Shown here one piece after another: positions 7,427 to 14,875 of a stretch of DNA of 28,899 nucleotides. The translations under genes and the position numbers were made by a program. The notes below the pieces were generated by a model that was not told where the DNA came from, did no database searches, and saw only the letters and a program-made list of their open reading frames with translations. This stretch comes from Candidatus Methylomirabilota bacterium (GTDB taxonomy: Bacteria > Methylomirabilota > Methylomirabilia > Methylomirabilales > 2-02-FULL-66-22), in the NCBI GenBank assembly GCA_016208645.1, contig JACQXP010000018.1, forward strand, positions 1 to 28,899. The letters are read 5' to 3'. Position 1 is the first letter of the stretch, and the number at the start of each line of letters is the position of its first letter.

Positions 7427-7876
7427 CTACTCCTCCCCCTCCTCGCGCTCTGTCGCGTCGATCTCGCCCAACCCCTCCAGGCTCTCCTCCTCGAGCTCGT
7501 TGATGATCAGGTCCTCGGCGGCCGCGCCGGCCGCCGGGGTCTCGGCCGCCGCCTCCTCTTCCTCCAGGCGCTCCTCGGCCTCGACCACCGCCTCCTCCGG
7601 GACCACCTCTTCGGCGCTGAGACTCCGGAACCAGGTGGGCTTGGCCTCGGCCTCGGTCAACTCGCGAGTCATCTCGCCGGCGAGCGCCTCCACCTCGTAG
7701 CCCAGCTTGCCGCTGGCGACCTCCTCCAGGGCCTGGTAGGTGGGCTTGGCGCTCCGCGGCTGGATCAGGGAGGCCGCGCCGCGGTTCAACTGCTTGGCCC
7801 GCTTGGCGGCCACGATCACCAGCCGGTACTTGCTGTCTATATGTTCGAGCAAATCTTCGAACGGCACCTGGGACAT
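7427..7876 (-). CDS. rpoZ: RNA polymerase omega subunit RpoZ with long acidic tail
   Basis: The 149-residue protein begins MSQVPFEDLLEHIDSKYRLV and continues with VAAKRAKQLNRG and KPTYQALEEVASGKL, the conserved omega core that clamps the beta-prime subunit during RNA polymerase assembly. The core ends by about residue 75. The rest is an unusual tail very rich in Glu and Ala (EEVVPEEAVVEAEERLEEEE and a second acidic block at the end). Most omega proteins are 70-95 residues, so the tail roughly doubles the length. GGAG lies nine bases before the ATG at 7876. The position after gmk is the classic bacterial order. Confidence 0.9.
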   Translation of the reverse strand: MSQVPFEDLLEHIDSKYRLVIVAAKRAKQLNRGAASLIQPRSAKPTYQALEEVASGKLGYEVEALAGEMTRELTEAEAKPTWFRSLSAEEVVPEEAVVEAEERLEEEEAAAETPAAGAAAEDLIINELEEESLEGLGEIDATEREEGEE

Positions 7877-7917
7877 CCGCGCTGCTCCTCTCTGCCCGGT
7901 CCCGCGCCTCCGCGGGA

Positions 7918-8517
7918 TCAGGCGTGCAGAAACCCGAGATCCACCCGGGCACTCCGCCGGCGCTCGGCCAGGATGATGGCCTTCAGCTCCTCGGCCGCCC
8001 GGGCGAAGACATCGTTCACGATGACGTACTGGTACTCGGCGTAGTGCTTGACCTCCTCCCGCGCCCGCTGCAACCGGCGCTGGATGTCGGCCTCGGCGTC
8101 GCTCTGCCGGCGGCGCAGCCGCTCTTCCAGCATGGCCCAGGAGGGCGGGACGATGAAGATGAAGACCCCGTCCGGGTGGCCCCGCCGCAGGATGGCCGCG
8201 CCCTGGGTGTCGATGTCCAGGATGACGTCCTGCCCGGCGGCGAAGTATCGCGTGAGCAGCGCCTGCGACGTCCCGTACAGGTGGCCGTGGACGACGGCCC
8301 ACTCCGCGAACTCGCCCCGGTCCACCCTGGCCCGGAACGTGGCCTCGTCCACGAAGTGGTAGTCGCGCCCGTCTTTCTCGTCGGGCCGCGGCGGCCGGGT
8401 GGTGAAGGAAACCGAGTGGGCCAGGCCGGGCAGTTGGGTGACCACCCACTCGCAGAGCGAGGTCTTCCCGGCCCCGGATGGCGCCGAGACCACGACGAGC
8501 AACCGGTGGGCCGTCAC
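7918..8517 (-). CDS. gmk: Guanylate kinase
   Basis: The 199-residue enzyme has the P-loop SAPSGAGKTSLCEWV (about residues 11-25), the GMP-binding segment SFTTRPPRPDEKDGRDYHFV, YGTSQALL, the Walker-B-like DVILDIDTQGA and the lid region RLRRRQSD. It phosphorylates GMP to GDP. The start is a GTG at 8517 preceded by GGCGGAGCGG. It sits between remA and rpoZ as in Bacillus and many other bacteria. The remA-gmk spacing is unusually large (about 200 bp) because of the palindromic element at 8554-8715. Confidence 0.95.
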   Translation of the reverse strand: MTAHRLLVVVSAPSGAGKTSLCEWVVTQLPGLAHSVSFTTRPPRPDEKDGRDYHFVDEATFRARVDRGEFAEWAVVHGHLYGTSQALLTRYFAAGQDVILDIDTQGAAILRRGHPDGVFIFIVPPSWAMLEERLRRRQSDAEADIQRRLQRAREEVKHYAEYQYVIVNDVFARAAEELKAIILAERRRSARVDLGFLHA

Positions 8518-8714
8518 CCGCTCCGCCTCGCCGCGGTCACGTCCGCGGGCCTCAGTGCTTGATTTCGTAAATCCGTATCGGGTTTTGCCCGATACGGATC
8601 GCCCTTGCTGAATGCATCCATTGCGGCCTGGCAGTCAGCCTGAGCATCTTTCCAAGGGCGTTTCATGTCGGGTTGTGGTTGGCCAACCCGACATGAGCTT
8701 ATGAAATCAAGCAC
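8514..8714 (-). CDS. Open frame spanning the palindromic element between remA and gmk
   Basis: A 66-codon frame begins with a GTG directly after the remA TGA and ends in a TGA that overlaps the gmk GTG start (GTGA). Its translation (starting LDFISSCRVGQPQPDMKRPW) has no family I recognise, and most of it is made of the inverted-repeat element. An inner ATG could give a shorter peptide beginning MKRPWKDAQADCQAAMDAF. The exact fit between its neighbours may be chance or may keep ribosomes coupled from remA to gmk. I treat it as a doubtful gene. Confidence 0.2.
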   Translation of the reverse strand: MLDFISSCRVGQPQPDMKRPWKDAQADCQAAMDAFSKGDPYRAKPDTDLRNQALRPADVTAARRSG

Positions 8715-8715
8715 T
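8554..8715. repeat. Palindromic element with 17-bp terminal inverted repeats and two internal hairpins
   Basis: The left end, AGTGCTTGATTTCGTAA (8554-8570), is the reverse complement of the right end at 8699-8715 with one mismatch. Just inside each end is a perfect 12-bp hairpin: ATCCGTATCGGG with its complement (8571-8599, five-base loop) and TCATGTCGGGTT with its complement (8663-8696). The roughly 60 bp between them are unstructured. The layout resembles a REP-doublet or small non-autonomous mobile element. The right end touches the remA stop codon, and a 16-bp copy of the same end lies at the fmdB stop codon (10444-10459). No transposase is nearby. Confidence 0.75.
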
Positions 8716-9014
8716 CAGATCCGCTCCCGGATCTCGTCCGACCCGCCGAGCCGCTGCGCCAGCGTGCTGGACTGGATGGCCGAGAGGATCACGTGGCCGC
8801 TGTCGGTCACGATCAAGGTCTGGGTCCGCCGGCCGCACGTCGCATCCACCAGCCGCCCCCCCTCCCGCGCGTCGTCGCGCAGGCGCTTCATCGGCTCGGA
8901 GAACACGGCCTTGGAATCCTTGGACGACCGGGCGCTCAGGATGGCCACGATGCGGGGCCTGAGGACGACGTTGCCAAAACCGATGTTCAGGACCTCGGTG
9001 GTCACCGCGGCCAT
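8715..9014 (-). CDS. remA: RemA/DUF370 family regulatory protein
   Basis: The 99-residue protein contains the DUF370 signature: EVLNIGFGNVVLRPRIVAIL near the start and then GRLVDATCGRRTQTLIVTDSGHVILSAI. In Bacillus subtilis RemA is a DNA-binding activator of biofilm-matrix and osmoprotectant genes. Its role elsewhere is mostly unknown, but it is very often encoded between yicC and gmk, as here. The ATG at 9014 follows GGGAGGTCAC, a good though close ribosome binding site. The longer open frame upstream crosses a hairpin and is not used. Confidence 0.92.
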   Translation of the reverse strand: MAAVTTEVLNIGFGNVVLRPRIVAILSARSSKDSKAVFSEPMKRLRDDAREGGRLVDATCGRRTQTLIVTDSGHVILSAIQSSTLAQRLGGSDEIRERI

Positions 9015-9065
9015 GTGACCTCCCCGCCATGCTTCCGTCAGGGCGCCCTGCCCGGCAGTCAACAG

Positions 9066-9093
9066 CGTTCGGCAGTGGCAGAACAGCCGAACG
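9066..9093. other. Hairpin between yicC and remA
   Basis: CGTTCGGC (9066-9073) pairs perfectly with GCCGAACG (9086-9093) around a 12-base loop. It lies 15 bp after the yicC stop codon in transcript order. There is no T tract, so it is more likely an RNA-processing or stability element, or a protein site, than an intrinsic terminator. Confidence 0.35.
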
Positions 9094-9107
9094 TTGCTCT
9101 CCAGGCG

Positions 9108-9974
9108 TTACTCGAGATTCTGCACCTGTTCCCGCAGCCGCTCGATGCACGTCTTGAGCCCCACCACCTCGTGGGCGAAGGCCGCATCGGCCGACTTGGA
9201 CCCTGCCGTGTTGACCTCGCGGTGCATCTCCTGGAGCAGGAAGTCCAGCCGACGGCCCTGCGGCCCCCGCTGGCCCAGGGCGGCCCGGAACTGGACCAGG
9301 TGGCTGCGCAGCCGGTCGCATTCCTCGGCCACGTCGCTGCGCTCGGCCAGGAGGGCCACCTCCTGCTCCAGCCGGGTGGGATCGGGCAGGCGGCCCTCCA
9401 GGAGTTCCGCCACCCGCTCCCGCAGCCGGTCCCGCTGCGCCCGCGTGAGCTCCGGGGCGCGCAGGACAATGCCCGTGAGCGTGGCCTCCACCTCGTCCAG
9501 GTGCTTCCCGAGGATCGCCGCCAGGGCCTCGCCCTCGCGGCGGCGCATCTCCGCCAGGGCGTCGAGGGCCGCCGCCAGCGCGGGGCCGAGCTCTTCCCAG
9601 CTCTCCTCCAGCGATTCCGCCGATTCCTCCACCGCGATGAGGTCCCGCTGCGCCGTCAGCATGTCCAGGCTCACCTCCCCGGGGAGACCCAGCGCCTGCT
9701 GGAGGGCGCGCAGCGCGTCCACGTACTGCCGGGCCAGGGGGAGATCCACCTTCAGGGTCCGGCTCCGACCATCCAGGTCCTTGTCCAGGACCAGGACCTC
9801 GAAGTGGCCGCGGGAGAACCGCTGCTGGATGGCCTGCTGGATCCGCGGCTCCAGGCCGCTCAGACGCTTCGGGACACGGCAGCGAACCTCCAGGAACCGG
9901 TGGTTGACCGAATGGACCTCGACGGTGAAGAGGCGACCGCACCCCGCGGCCTCGCCCCGGCCGAACCCGGTCAT
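9108..9974 (-). CDS. yicC: YicC family endoribonuclease
   Basis: The 288-residue protein begins MTGFGRGE and has VEVHSVNHRFLEVRCRVPKRL near residue 20-40. It ends in the conserved DUF1732 block GRRLDFLLQEMHREVNTAGSKSADAAFAHEVVGLK. The middle is Glu/Leu-rich and probably helical. YicC proteins are hexameric endoribonucleases implicated in small-RNA decay in Escherichia coli. It is the first gene of the long minus-strand cluster and leads into remA, gmk and rpoZ. The start at 9974 has no clear ribosome site, and the family usually has three to four more residues before MTGFGR. Confidence 0.92.
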   Translation of the reverse strand: MTGFGRGEAAGCGRLFTVEVHSVNHRFLEVRCRVPKRLSGLEPRIQQAIQQRFSRGHFEVLVLDKDLDGRSRTLKVDLPLARQYVDALRALQQALGLPGEVSLDMLTAQRDLIAVEESAESLEESWEELGPALAAALDALAEMRRREGEALAAILGKHLDEVEATLTGIVLRAPELTRAQRDRLRERVAELLEGRLPDPTRLEQEVALLAERSDVAEECDRLRSHLVQFRAALGQRGPQGRRLDFLLQEMHREVNTAGSKSADAAFAHEVVGLKTCIERLREQVQNLE

Positions 9975-10150
9975 GCTCTGTCGCGCGCCCGGTCCCTGGA
10001 TACCCGTGAGAGCCTCCCAAATGCTTGGAAACGCAGGGTCCTATAGACTACCGCCCGCGGCCGCGAAAGTCAAATGCCTTGACAAGCCCCGCCTCGTCCC
10101 GTATGGTTCGGCGCGGTTTCTCCGTACCGGCGACAAGGAGGATGCAGGGC
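9975..10150. promoter_or_regulatory. Divergent promoter region between yicC and the fmdB-type gene
   Basis: This 176-bp gap drives transcription in both directions. On the plus strand TTGACA (10079-10084) and TATGGT (10102-10107) are 17 bp apart, a good sigma-70 pair about 45 bp before the fmdB-type start. On the minus strand TTGACT (complement of 10068-10073) stands in the right region for a yicC promoter, but its -10 box is poor. Confidence 0.6.
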
Positions 10151-10444
10151 GTGCCGATCTACGAGTACGAGTGCGAACGCTGCCACCACCGATTCGAAAT
10201 CATGCAAAAGTTCAGTGACCGGCCGCTGAAGAAGTGCGAGAAGTGCGGCGGTCCCGTCCAGAAGCTGCTCTCCGCTCCGGGCCTGGTGTTCAAGGGGAGC
10301 GGCTGGTACGTCACCGATTACGCCAATTCCGACCGCAAGAAAGCCATGCAGGCCGAGAAGGACGGTGGCGGAGGAAACGGCGACAAGAAGACCGACACCT
10401 CGGAGGCCAAGGCCAGCACCCCCACCAGCAAGAAGGACGACTAA
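10151..10444 (+). CDS. FmdB-type zinc-ribbon protein
   Basis: The 97-residue protein starts MPIYEYECERCHHRFEIMQ and continues KKCEKCGGPVQKLLSAPG. Two CxxC pairs form the zinc ribbon of the FmdB/CxxC_CxxC_SSSS family, a proposed regulatory domain first noted beside formamidase genes. After about residue 60 the protein is a Lys/Asp/Gly/Thr-rich disordered tail. The GTG at 10151 is chosen over the ATG at 10142 because AAGGAGG (10135-10141) is nine bases before the GTG but touches the ATG, and because the family begins MPIYEY. It is transcribed alone from its own promoter, and its stop codon merges into a copy of the AGTGCTTGATTTC repeat end. Confidence 0.88.
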   Translation: MPIYEYECERCHHRFEIMQKFSDRPLKKCEKCGGPVQKLLSAPGLVFKGSGWYVTDYANSDRKKAMQAEKDGGGGNGDKKTDTSEAKASTPTSKKDD

Positions 10445-10459
10445 GTGCTTGATTTCATA
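10444..10459 (+). repeat. Solo copy of the AGTGCTTGATTTCATA element end
   Basis: AGTGCTTGATTTCATA begins in the last base of the fmdB-type stop codon and is identical to 16 bases of the element end next to remA (complement of 8700-8715). In both places the sequence is a stop codon followed immediately by GTGCTTGATTTCATA. The rest of the element (hairpins, second end) is absent here. Confidence 0.65.
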
Positions 10460-10509
10460 TTTTCTCCCGATCGCCGCTTCTCCCCCTCACCGTTTCACGC
10501 TCGCCTGCC

Positions 10510-12198
10510 TCACGCGGGCCGCCCCAGCAGGCCCCGGATGTGCCCCACGACCTCGCCCGGAGCCACGGCCATCTCCTCGCCCGTGCGCCGGCGGCGGATC
10601 TCCACCACGCCCTCCTTCATCGCCCGGCTGCCCACCGTGACCCGCAGGGGAAGCCCGAGCAGGTCGGCGTCCTTGAACTTCACCCCGGGCCGTTCGTCGC
10701 GGTCGTCGTAGAGCACCTCCAGCCCCGCCCCGGAGAGATCCGCGTGGAGCCGCTCCGCCACGCCCGCCATCTTCGGATCCTTGGCGTTGACCACCAGCAG
10801 GTGGACCTGGAAGGGCGCGAGCGTCTCGGGCCAGATGATCCCGTGAAGGTCGTGGTTCTGCTCGATCGCCGCGGCGGCGATGCGGGCGGGGCCGATGCCG
10901 TAGCTGCCCATGACGATGGGCCGCTCCTGCCCCTGCTCGTCCAGATAGACCGCCTTGAGCGAGGCCGAGTATTTCGTCCCCAGCTTGAAGATGTTCCCCA
11001 CCTCGATGACCCGCTCCACGGCGAACGGCGCGCCGCAGCGTCCACAGCCATCGCCCGCATTGGCCTCGTGCAGGTCGGCGAACTCCGCCTGGAAGTCCCG
11101 GCCCGGGACCACGCCCTTGAGGTGCGTGTCCGGTTTGTTGGCCCCCGCCACGTAGCAGCCGGTGCGGAGGCATTCGTCCGCGATGATCCGGATCGGCAGG
11201 CCCACCGGTCCCACGAATCCCGGTTCCACCCCGGTCGCCTCCCGGACCTCGTCCCGGTGCGCCGGCCGGAACGCGCCCATGGTGCGCTCGAGTTTCCGCT
11301 CGCGGAGCTGCTGATCACCCCGGACCAGGGCCAGCACCGGGCCATCGCCCCCCATCACCACCAGGGACTTGATGGTCAGGGCCGGCTCGATCTGGAGGAG
11401 CGCGCACACCTCGGCGATGGTGCGGGCATTCGGGGTGGCCACCTCGTTCAACCGCCAGGCTGGAAAGGCGGGCACCGGCGGGCGCGAGGCGGCCAGCTCC
11501 ACGTTGGCGGCGTAGCCGCACGCCCCGCACAGGGCCACCTGGTCCTCCCCGGCCGGGCTCGCCGCCATGAACTCGTGGGAGCCGGCCCCACCCATCATCC
11601 CCGGATCACTCTCGACCACGACGTACCGGAGGCCGCAGCGGTCGAAGATCCTGCAGTAGGCCTGCCGGTGCGCCTCGTACTGGGCGTCCAGGCCGGCCAT
11701 GTCCCGGTCCAGGCTGTAGGAGTCCTTCATCACGAACTCCCGCGTCCGCAGGACGCCGCTCTTCGGCCGGGCCTCGTCCCGCTCCTTGGTCTGGATCTGG
11801 TACCAGAGCTGGGGCAGGTCGCGGTAGGAGCGCACCTCCCGGGCGGCGATCCAGGCAATGATCTCCTCGTGGGTCATGCCCAAGCACAGGTCCCGCTGGT
11901 ACCGGTCCTTCAGCCGGAACATCTCGTCGCCGATGGTCCCCCAGCGGCCGGAGGCCTGCCACAGCTCCGCCGGGTGGATCACCGGCATGGTGATCTCCTG
12001 GCCGCCGATGGCGTTCATCTCCTCCCGAATGATGGCGGTGATCCTGTCCATCACCCGCTGCCCCAGGGGCAGGTACACGTAGATCCCGGCCGCCAGTTGC
12101 CGCACCAGCCCGGCCCGGACCATCAGCTTGTGGCTGGTCGCCTCGGCGTCCGCCGGATCTTCCTTCAGGGTCGGGATGAGCGACTTCGACCAGCGCAT
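10510..12198 (-). CDS. proS: Prolyl-tRNA synthetase (bacterial type with editing domain)
   Basis: The 562-residue class II enzyme attaches proline to tRNA-Pro. Motif 1 surrounds YVYLPLGQRVM (40-50), motif 2 is RTREFVMKDSYSLD (151-164) and motif 3 is GSYGIGPARIAAA (431-443). The MTHEE proline-site segment is at 109-113. The insertion between about 225 and 405 is the INS editing domain that hydrolyses mischarged alanyl-tRNA, with TIKSLVV and GTKYSASLKA at its edges; the C-terminal 100 residues bind the anticodon. The length is normal for the bacterial form. The ATG at 12198 has GAGAGG upstream. It is last in the operon with ispG, separated by an 87-bp gap containing a hairpin. Confidence 0.96.
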   Translation of the reverse strand: MRWSKSLIPTLKEDPADAEATSHKLMVRAGLVRQLAAGIYVYLPLGQRVMDRITAIIREEMNAIGGQEITMPVIHPAELWQASGRWGTIGDEMFRLKDRYQRDLCLGMTHEEIIAWIAAREVRSYRDLPQLWYQIQTKERDEARPKSGVLRTREFVMKDSYSLDRDMAGLDAQYEAHRQAYCRIFDRCGLRYVVVESDPGMMGGAGSHEFMAASPAGEDQVALCGACGYAANVELAASRPPVPAFPAWRLNEVATPNARTIAEVCALLQIEPALTIKSLVVMGGDGPVLALVRGDQQLRERKLERTMGAFRPAHRDEVREATGVEPGFVGPVGLPIRIIADECLRTGCYVAGANKPDTHLKGVVPGRDFQAEFADLHEANAGDGCGRCGAPFAVERVIEVGNIFKLGTKYSASLKAVYLDEQGQERPIVMGSYGIGPARIAAAAIEQNHDLHGIIWPETLAPFQVHLLVVNAKDPKMAGVAERLHADLSGAGLEVLYDDRDERPGVKFKDADLLGLPLRVTVGSRAMKEGVVEIRRRRTGEEMAVAPGEVVGHIRGLLGRPA

Positions 12199-12225
12199 CG
12201 GGAATGCCTCTCGTGGAAATACGAA

Positions 12226-12254
12226 GGAGGAGGACGCCCGGGGCGTCCCCCTCC
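12226..12254. other. GC hairpin between ispG and proS
   Basis: GGAGGAGGACGCC (12226-12238) pairs with GGCGTCCCCCTCC (12242-12254) at 12 of 13 positions around a three-base loop. Neither side has a T tract, so full termination is doubtful. It could attenuate read-through into proS or stabilise the ispG transcript end. Confidence 0.45.
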
Positions 12255-12285
12255 TCGAGGATCAGTGGGTCCGCGCTCCCCTCGC

Positions 12286-13461
12286 CTAGGGCTCCTCCTC
12301 TGTGGCCGCCAGCGCCTGCACCTCTTCCACCAGGATGTCGGCCAGCTCCGACTCCTTCACCTTGCGGACGATCTGTCCCCGCTTGATCAGGATCCCGACG
12401 CCGTTGCCCCCGGCGATGCCGATGTCGGCTCCCCGCGCCTCGCCCGGGCCGTTGACGGCGCAGCCCATCACGGCCACGGTGAGGGACCGGTTGATGTGGA
12501 GGGCCGCCAGGCGCCGCTCGACCTCCTTGGTCACCCCCATGAGATCGATCTCCACCCGGCCGCAGGAGGGACAGGCGATGACGTTGAGGCCTCGCTTCCG
12601 GAGGCCCAGGGCCTTCAGGATCTCGAAGCCGGCCCGGACCTCCTCCGTGGGATCCTCGGTGAGGCTCACCCGGATGGTATCCCCGATCCCCTCGGCCAGG
12701 AGCGTCCCGATCCCCACGGCCGACTTGATGGCGCCGGAGAAGGCGGTCCCGGCCTCGGTCACGCCCAGGTGGAACGGGTACGGCACCTGGTCCGCCAGCA
12801 GGCGATAGGCCTCGATCATCATCCGGGGGTCGGAGGACTTCAGCGAGACCTTCATCTCGGGGTAGTTCAGCTCCTCCAGGATCCGGACGTGGAAGAGGGC
12901 GCTCTCCACCATGGCTTCGGGCGTGGGCTCGCCGAATCGCTGCAGCAGGTGCTTCTCCAGCGAGCCCGCATTCACGCCGATCCGGATGGGCACCTTCCGC
13001 TCCGCCGCGGCCTTGGTCACCTCGCGCACGCGCCAGGTGGGGCCGATGTTCCCCGGGTTGATCCGGAGGCAGTCCACGCCCCCCTCCAGGCACAGCAGCG
13101 CCAGCCGGTAGTCGAAGTGGATGTCCACGATCAGGGGGATGCGGATCTGCGGGCGGATGCGGGGCACCGCGGCCGCCGCGTCGGCGTCCGGCACGGCGAT
13201 CCGGACGATCTCGCAGCCGGCCGCCTCCAGGGCCCAGATCTGGTCCACCGTCGCCTGGACATCCCGGGTGTCGGTCTTGGTCATGGACTGCACCGGGATG
13301 GGCGCGCCGCCGCCCACGGGCACCTTGCCCACCCGGATCTGGCGGGTGGGCCGCCGCGTGTACGCGCGGGCCGGGGCGATCCGGAGGGGCAGCGTCTCGG
13401 TGAAGGGACCGAAGTCAACGGCCTCGCGGTTGCCGGGAACGAAGGTCGACATGGGGTTCAT
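12286..13461 (-). CDS. ispG: 4-hydroxy-3-methylbut-2-enyl-diphosphate synthase IspG
   Basis: The 391-residue enzyme catalyses the penultimate step of the MEP isoprenoid pathway, reducing the cyclic diphosphate MEcPP to HMBPP. The N-terminal TIM barrel is marked by PIPVQSMTKTDTRDV, DIHFDYRLAL and NPGNIG. The C-terminal iron-sulfur domain has CPSCGRVEID and MGCAVNGPGEARGADIGIAGG, which supply the three cluster cysteines. The ATG at 13461 overlaps the rseP stop codon (ATGA). A GTG at 13476 and an ATG at 13452 are alternative starts. It belongs to an operon with dxr, another enzyme of the same pathway. Confidence 0.95.
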   Translation of the reverse strand: MNPMSTFVPGNREAVDFGPFTETLPLRIAPARAYTRRPTRQIRVGKVPVGGGAPIPVQSMTKTDTRDVQATVDQIWALEAAGCEIVRIAVPDADAAAAVPRIRPQIRIPLIVDIHFDYRLALLCLEGGVDCLRINPGNIGPTWRVREVTKAAAERKVPIRIGVNAGSLEKHLLQRFGEPTPEAMVESALFHVRILEELNYPEMKVSLKSSDPRMMIEAYRLLADQVPYPFHLGVTEAGTAFSGAIKSAVGIGTLLAEGIGDTIRVSLTEDPTEEVRAGFEILKALGLRKRGLNVIACPSCGRVEIDLMGVTKEVERRLAALHINRSLTVAVMGCAVNGPGEARGADIGIAGGNGVGILIKRGQIVRKVKESELADILVEEVQALAATEEEP

Positions 13462-14795
13462 GGTCGTGCCAGCCACCGGAAGATGTCATTGTAGAAGGCG
13501 AAGATCATCAGTCCGACCAGGAGGACCATCCCCACCTGCTGGGCGATCTCCCGCTTGCGCAGGCTGACCGGCTTCCCGCGCAACCACTCGATCAGGGAGA
13601 ACAGCAGATGCCCCCCGTCCAGGACCGGGATGGGCAAGAGGTTGAGGATCGCCAGGTTGATGGACAGCAGCGCGGTGAAGGACAGGAATTCCACCGGCCC
13701 CCGCTGGACCACCTCGCCGGCCATCTGGGCGATCAGGATCGGCCCGCCGATCGTCTTGGGCGAGATCTTGGCCTGGATCAGCTTCACGAAGCCCTGGACG
13801 ATGAGGACCGACAGCTCGGTGGTCTTCTTCACCCCGGCGGCCAGGGCGGCCAGCGGATTCAGTCGCTGGGAGTGGGATTCCGGCGCCGGACCGATGCCGA
13901 TCAGGCCGATCTCCTCGTCCCCACCCGGGCCCCGCTGCCGCGTGGGCCGCGGCGTCACCGTGACATCGAAGCGCTGCCCGTCGCGCTCCACCGTGAGGCG
14001 CACCGGCTTGCCCGGGCTGGCGTGGATCGTCTTGGCCAACTGCTCCCACTCGGCGACCGACAGCCCGCTCAATGCCAGGATGCGATCGCCGCTCCTGAGG
14101 CCGGCCTGCTCCGCCACGTGGCCCGGCAGCACCTGGCCGATCCGGGTGGACAGGAGCGGATGCAGCCCCAGATCCCACACCTGGGTCTCTTGGCCGAAGA
14201 TGTCCCGGGTCGAAACCGCCCGCGGCGCGAGGCGCGCGTCGAAGGTCCGGCCGTCGCGGATCACCGTGAGAGTCAGCGGCCGCCCCGACGAGGCCTGGAG
14301 GGCCGTTTCGATCTCGGTCCACCGCTCGATCCGCACCCCCTCCAGTGCCTGCACCCGGTCACCGGGCAGAAGCCCCGCCTGGGCCGCGGGTGATCCGGCC
14401 TCCGGCGTTCCCACGACGGGCAGGAAATAGGGCTGCCCGACGATGGCGAAGACTCCCCAGAAAATCACGACCGGGAGCAGCAGGTTCGCCAGCGGCCCGG
14501 CCAGGATGATCCGGGCGCGCGTGCCCACGCTCTTCCGGGAGAAGGACCGCTCCGCGTCGGCCGCTTCGGGCGACTCGTCGCCGGGATCCTCTCCGATCAT
14601 CTTGACGTAGCCGCCCAGCGGGAGGGCGGAGAGCAGGTATTCCGTCTCGCCGCGCTTCACCCCCACCAGCTTGGGCCCGAACCCCAGCGAAAACTTCAAG
14701 ACCCCCACCCCCGAGCGCTTGGCCACCAGGAAGTGGCCCAGCTCGTGGACGAAGATCAGGATACCCAGGACAACGATCGCTGCCAATATCGTCAT
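13458..14795 (-). CDS. rseP: Site-2 protease RseP (M50 family) with two PDZ domains
   Basis: The 445-residue inner-membrane zinc protease has HELGH (17-21) in the first membrane segment, the beta-hairpin segment GGYVKMIGED, two PDZ domains between about residues 120 and 285, and NLLPIPVLDGGHLLF (385-399), whose Asp is the third zinc ligand. A last membrane segment is near the C-terminus. Members cleave anti-sigma factors or signal-peptide remnants within the membrane; the substrate here is unknown. GGAG lies five bases before the ATG at 14795. The order dxr-rseP-ispG-proS is common in bacteria. Confidence 0.94.
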   Translation of the reverse strand: MTILAAIVVLGILIFVHELGHFLVAKRSGVGVLKFSLGFGPKLVGVKRGETEYLLSALPLGGYVKMIGEDPGDESPEAADAERSFSRKSVGTRARIILAGPLANLLLPVVIFWGVFAIVGQPYFLPVVGTPEAGSPAAQAGLLPGDRVQALEGVRIERWTEIETALQASSGRPLTLTVIRDGRTFDARLAPRAVSTRDIFGQETQVWDLGLHPLLSTRIGQVLPGHVAEQAGLRSGDRILALSGLSVAEWEQLAKTIHASPGKPVRLTVERDGQRFDVTVTPRPTRQRGPGGDEEIGLIGIGPAPESHSQRLNPLAALAAGVKKTTELSVLIVQGFVKLIQAKISPKTIGGPILIAQMAGEVVQRGPVEFLSFTALLSINLAILNLLPIPVLDGGHLLFSLIEWLRGKPVSLRKREIAQQVGMVLLVGLMIFAFYNDIFRWLARP

Positions 14796-14814
14796 GCGTA
14801 CTCCAATCAACTCA

Positions 14815-14867
14815 AGAGCCGAGAGCCGAGAAACCGAACGCCATCGCGGCTCTCGACTCTCGGCTCT
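14815..14867. repeat. Palindrome of AGAGCCGAGAGCCGAGA type between dxr and rseP
   Basis: AGAGCCGAGAGCCGAGA (14815-14831) and TCTCGACTCTCGGCTCT (14851-14867) pair at 16 of 17 positions with a 19-base loop. Each arm contains a tandem GAGAGCC motif. It interrupts an otherwise compact operon. It could be an intergenic repeat that inserted between the genes or an RNA element that sets relative expression of rseP. Confidence 0.6.
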
Positions 14868-14875
14868 CCGCTCTC

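Noticed and set aside
10142..10150. ATG at 10142 as start of the zinc-ribbon gene
   Set aside because: The Shine-Dalgarno sequence touches this ATG. The GTG at 10151 has correct spacing and gives the family's standard MPIYEY start.
10540..13494. Very long open frame (about 980 codons) on the plus strand
   Set aside because: It lies opposite proS and ispG, both unmistakable. The translation is His/Pro/Arg/Leu-rich and without domains, as expected for an antisense frame in high-GC DNA.
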